From Motiliproteus sp048265065 (GTDB lineage: Bacteria; Pseudomonadota; Gammaproteobacteria; Pseudomonadales; Balneatricaceae), in the NCBI GenBank assembly GCA_048265065.1, contig JBLXCH010000146.1:1-7831 (forward strand): a stretch of DNA of 7,831 bases, given 5' to 3'. Below, piece by piece: positions 6,481 to 7,831 of the stretch (positions within the stretch are counted from its first letter, which is position 1; each line of letters opens with the position of its first letter). A program made the position numbers and the translations under genes. The notes beneath the pieces are model-generated. The model did no database searches and was not told the origin of the DNA. It saw only the letters and a program-made list of their open reading frames with translations.

Positions 6481-6509
6481 CTTGAAACTGATTTTTATAA
6501 CCTCATTTA
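6481..6509 (+). promoter_or_regulatory. Sigma-32 (RpoH) heat-shock promoter of clpB
   Basis: CTTGAAA at 6481-6487 matches the RpoH -35 consensus exactly. CCTCATTTA at 6501-6509 differs by one base from the -10 consensus CCCCATTTA, and the 13-base spacer is in the accepted range. Transcription would start near 6515, giving a leader of about 110 bases before the clpB ATG. This is consistent with clpB belonging to the RpoH regulon in proteobacteria. Confidence 0.88.
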
Positions 6510-6570
6510 TTTAATGTAACGCATTAATCCCTGTCTGCCGTCCAAAGCAAACCCGGTGGTTCAGCTTGTC

Positions 6571-6600
6571 TTGTTTGTACATAAGATACCGGCAGATAAC
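6571..6600 (+). promoter_or_regulatory. Possible second, housekeeping promoter for clpB
   Basis: TTGTTT at 6571-6576 and GATAAC at 6595-6600 are 18 bases apart and could form a weak sigma-70 promoter for basal clpB expression. The match is moderate and such pairs occur by chance. Confidence 0.25.
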
Positions 6601-6626
6601 GATTGCGAATTTTTTGAGAGGTTTAC

Positions 6627-7831
6627 ATGAGAATTGATCGTTTAACCAGTAAGTTGCAAGCCGCTTTGGCTGATGCGCAGTCGTTGGCTGTTGGGCAAGA
6701 CCATAACGTGATTGAGCCGGTTCATTTAGCTGTAGCGTTAATTGACCAAAAAGGTGGCTCGGTCAAAAGCCTACTATCACAAGCGGGTGTTGACCTCGCG
6801 ACGTTGCTGAGTGGTTTGCAATCGCAGTTGCAAAACTTGCCGAAAATCCAAAACCCAGACGGCGACTTAAATATGTCGCCGGGGTTAGGCCGCATTCTTA
6901 ACTTGGCTGACAAATACGCGCAACAACAAGGTGATCAGTATATTTCCAGTGAAGTGGTAGTTTTAGCCATGCTGGAAGACAAAAGCGATCTTGGTCGGCT
7001 ATTTAAAGACTCCGGGGCGAATACGGCAGCATTGCAGGCAGCGATTAAATCGATCCGTGGGGGTGACTCTGTGTCTGATCAAAATGCCGAAGAAAATCGT
7101 CAAGCACTGGATCGTTTCACCATTGATTTAACGGCTCGTGCTGCCGAAGGTAAATTGGACCCAGTGATTGGCCGTGACGATGAAATTCGTCGGACAATCC
7201 AAGTGCTGCAGCGACGCACGAAAAATAACCCTGTATTAATTGGCGAGCCGGGTGTCGGTAAAACGGCAATCATTGAAGGGTTAGCTCAGCGTATTGTTAA
7301 CGGTGAAGTGCCCGAAGGGTTGAAAGACAAGCAGGTCTTATCGTTGGATATGGGTTCGTTAATTGCGGGTGCGAAATACCGTGGCGAATTCGAAGAGCGC
7401 TTGAAATCAGTATTGAATGAGTTGTCTAAACAAGAAGGCGGCATCATCCTCTTTATTGATGAGCTACATACCATGGTAGGTGCAGGTAAATCCGAAGGTG
7501 CTATGGATGCGGGAAACATGCTCAAGCCTGCGTTGGCTCGTGGTGAGCTGCATTGTGTAGGCGCTACTACGCTGGATGAGTATCGCCAATATATTGAAAA
7601 AGATGCTGCACTGGAGCGTCGTTTCCAAAAGGTTTTGGTGGAAGAGCCAAATGAAGAAGACACCATTGCTATCTTGCGTGGATTGAAGGAACGCTATGAA
7701 ATCCACCATGGCGTCAATATTACTGATGCGGCAATTATTGCTGCGGCGAAACTCTCGACTCGTTATATCACTGATCGGCAATTACCGGATAAAGCCATTG
7801 ATTTGATCGATGAAGCGGCGTCTCGAATTCG
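6627..7831 (+). CDS. clpB: Protein disaggregase ClpB (Hsp100), N-terminal 401 codons
   Basis: ClpB is a hexameric AAA+ ATPase that pulls proteins out of aggregates together with DnaK. The gene starts at ATG 6627, with GAGAGG at 6616-6621 and a 5-base spacer, and is still open at the right edge; E. coli ClpB has 857 residues, so about half is missing. Visible parts are the N-terminal Clp repeat domain (residues 1 to about 145, starting MRIDRLTSKLQAALADAQSL) and the first nucleotide-binding domain. That domain has Walker A GEPGVGKT at 206-213, pore-loop segment AGAKYRGEFEERL, Walker B ILFIDE ending at Glu279, and ALERRF holding the arginine-finger region. The numbering matches E. coli without net insertions. 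The beginning of the middle coiled-coil domain would follow just beyond the edge. A sigma-32 promoter precedes it, and an internal GTG start at codon 149 is conserved. Confidence 0.97.
   Translation, partial: MRIDRLTSKLQAALADAQSLAVGQDHNVIEPVHLAVALIDQKGGSVKSLLSQAGVDLATLLSGLQSQLQNLPKIQNPDGDLNMSPGLGRILNLADKYAQQQGDQYISSEVVVLAMLEDKSDLGRLFKDSGANTAALQAAIKSIRGGDSVSDQNAEENRQALDRFTIDLTARAAEGKLDPVIGRDDEIRRTIQVLQRRTKNNPVLIGEPGVGKTAIIEGLAQRIVNGEVPEGLKDKQVLSLDMGSLIAGAKYRGEFEERLKSVLNELSKQEGGIILFIDELHTMVGAGKSEGAMDAGNMLKPALARGELHCVGATTLDEYRQYIEKDAALERRFQKVLVEEPNEEDTIAILRGLKERYEIHHGVNITDAAIIAAAKLSTRYITDRQLPDKAIDLIDEAASRI
7059..7073 (+). promoter_or_regulatory. Internal ribosome site and GTG start for a short ClpB isoform
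   Basis: GGGGGTGA at 7059-7066 resembles a Shine-Dalgarno sequence (7 of 8 bases of GGAGGTGA), and its core ends 7 bases before an in-frame GTG at 7071-7073, codon 149. In E. coli clpB, internal initiation at Val149 makes a shorter ClpB without the N-domain. The same codon number, valine codon and G-rich upstream stretch are found here. Confidence 0.65.

Noticed and set aside
7286..7781. Minus-strand open frames of 126 and 105 codons
   Set aside because: They lie opposite the highly conserved clpB nucleotide-binding domain and are Ser-rich antisense shadows.

Overview
The window looks like a chromosomal core-gene segment from a gammaproteobacterium of moderate GC. The proteins read like those of the Pseudomonas/marine gammaproteobacterial group. 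The order of the type IV pilin genes, thiO, bamD, rluD and clpB recalls Pseudomonas aeruginosa, where minor pilin genes, a ThiO-like oxidase, pilR/pilS, comL (bamD), rluD, a pgeF homologue and clpB are neighbours. No mobile element, phage gene, CRISPR array, tRNA or rRNA is visible.

Layout: the left edge (1-163) holds the last 53 codons of a PilY1-like pilus tip protein. It is followed at once by the minor pilin gene pilE and a strong intrinsic terminator. Next come a FimT/GspH-type minor pilin gene with a GRxR motif in its tail, and thiO (glycine oxidase), all on the + strand. A hairpin lies between thiO and the convergent minus-strand pair bamD -> nadE. bamD (outer-membrane assembly lipoprotein) is divergent from rluD (23S rRNA pseudouridine synthase). 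rluD is followed by a short array of degenerate 18-bp tandem repeats and then pgeF (peptidoglycan editing factor/YfiH family). After a probable terminator comes a very good sigma-32-type promoter and the first 401 codons of clpB, which runs off the right edge.

Functional groups: (i) type IV pilus assembly and possibly DNA uptake (pilY1, pilE, fimT); (ii) cofactor metabolism (thiO for the thiamine thiazole ring, nadE for NAD+); (iii) envelope biogenesis and quality control (bamD, pgeF); (iv) ribosome maturation and heat-shock disaggregation (rluD, clpB). The genes are mostly housekeeping and I see no convincing undescribed system. The points most worth a second look are the 18-bp repeat array between rluD and pgeF, the GRxR motif in the FimT-like pilin, nadE lying where pilR/pilS sit in Pseudomonas, a conserved internal translation start in clpB, and a near-perfect palindrome in the bamD/rluD divergent region.
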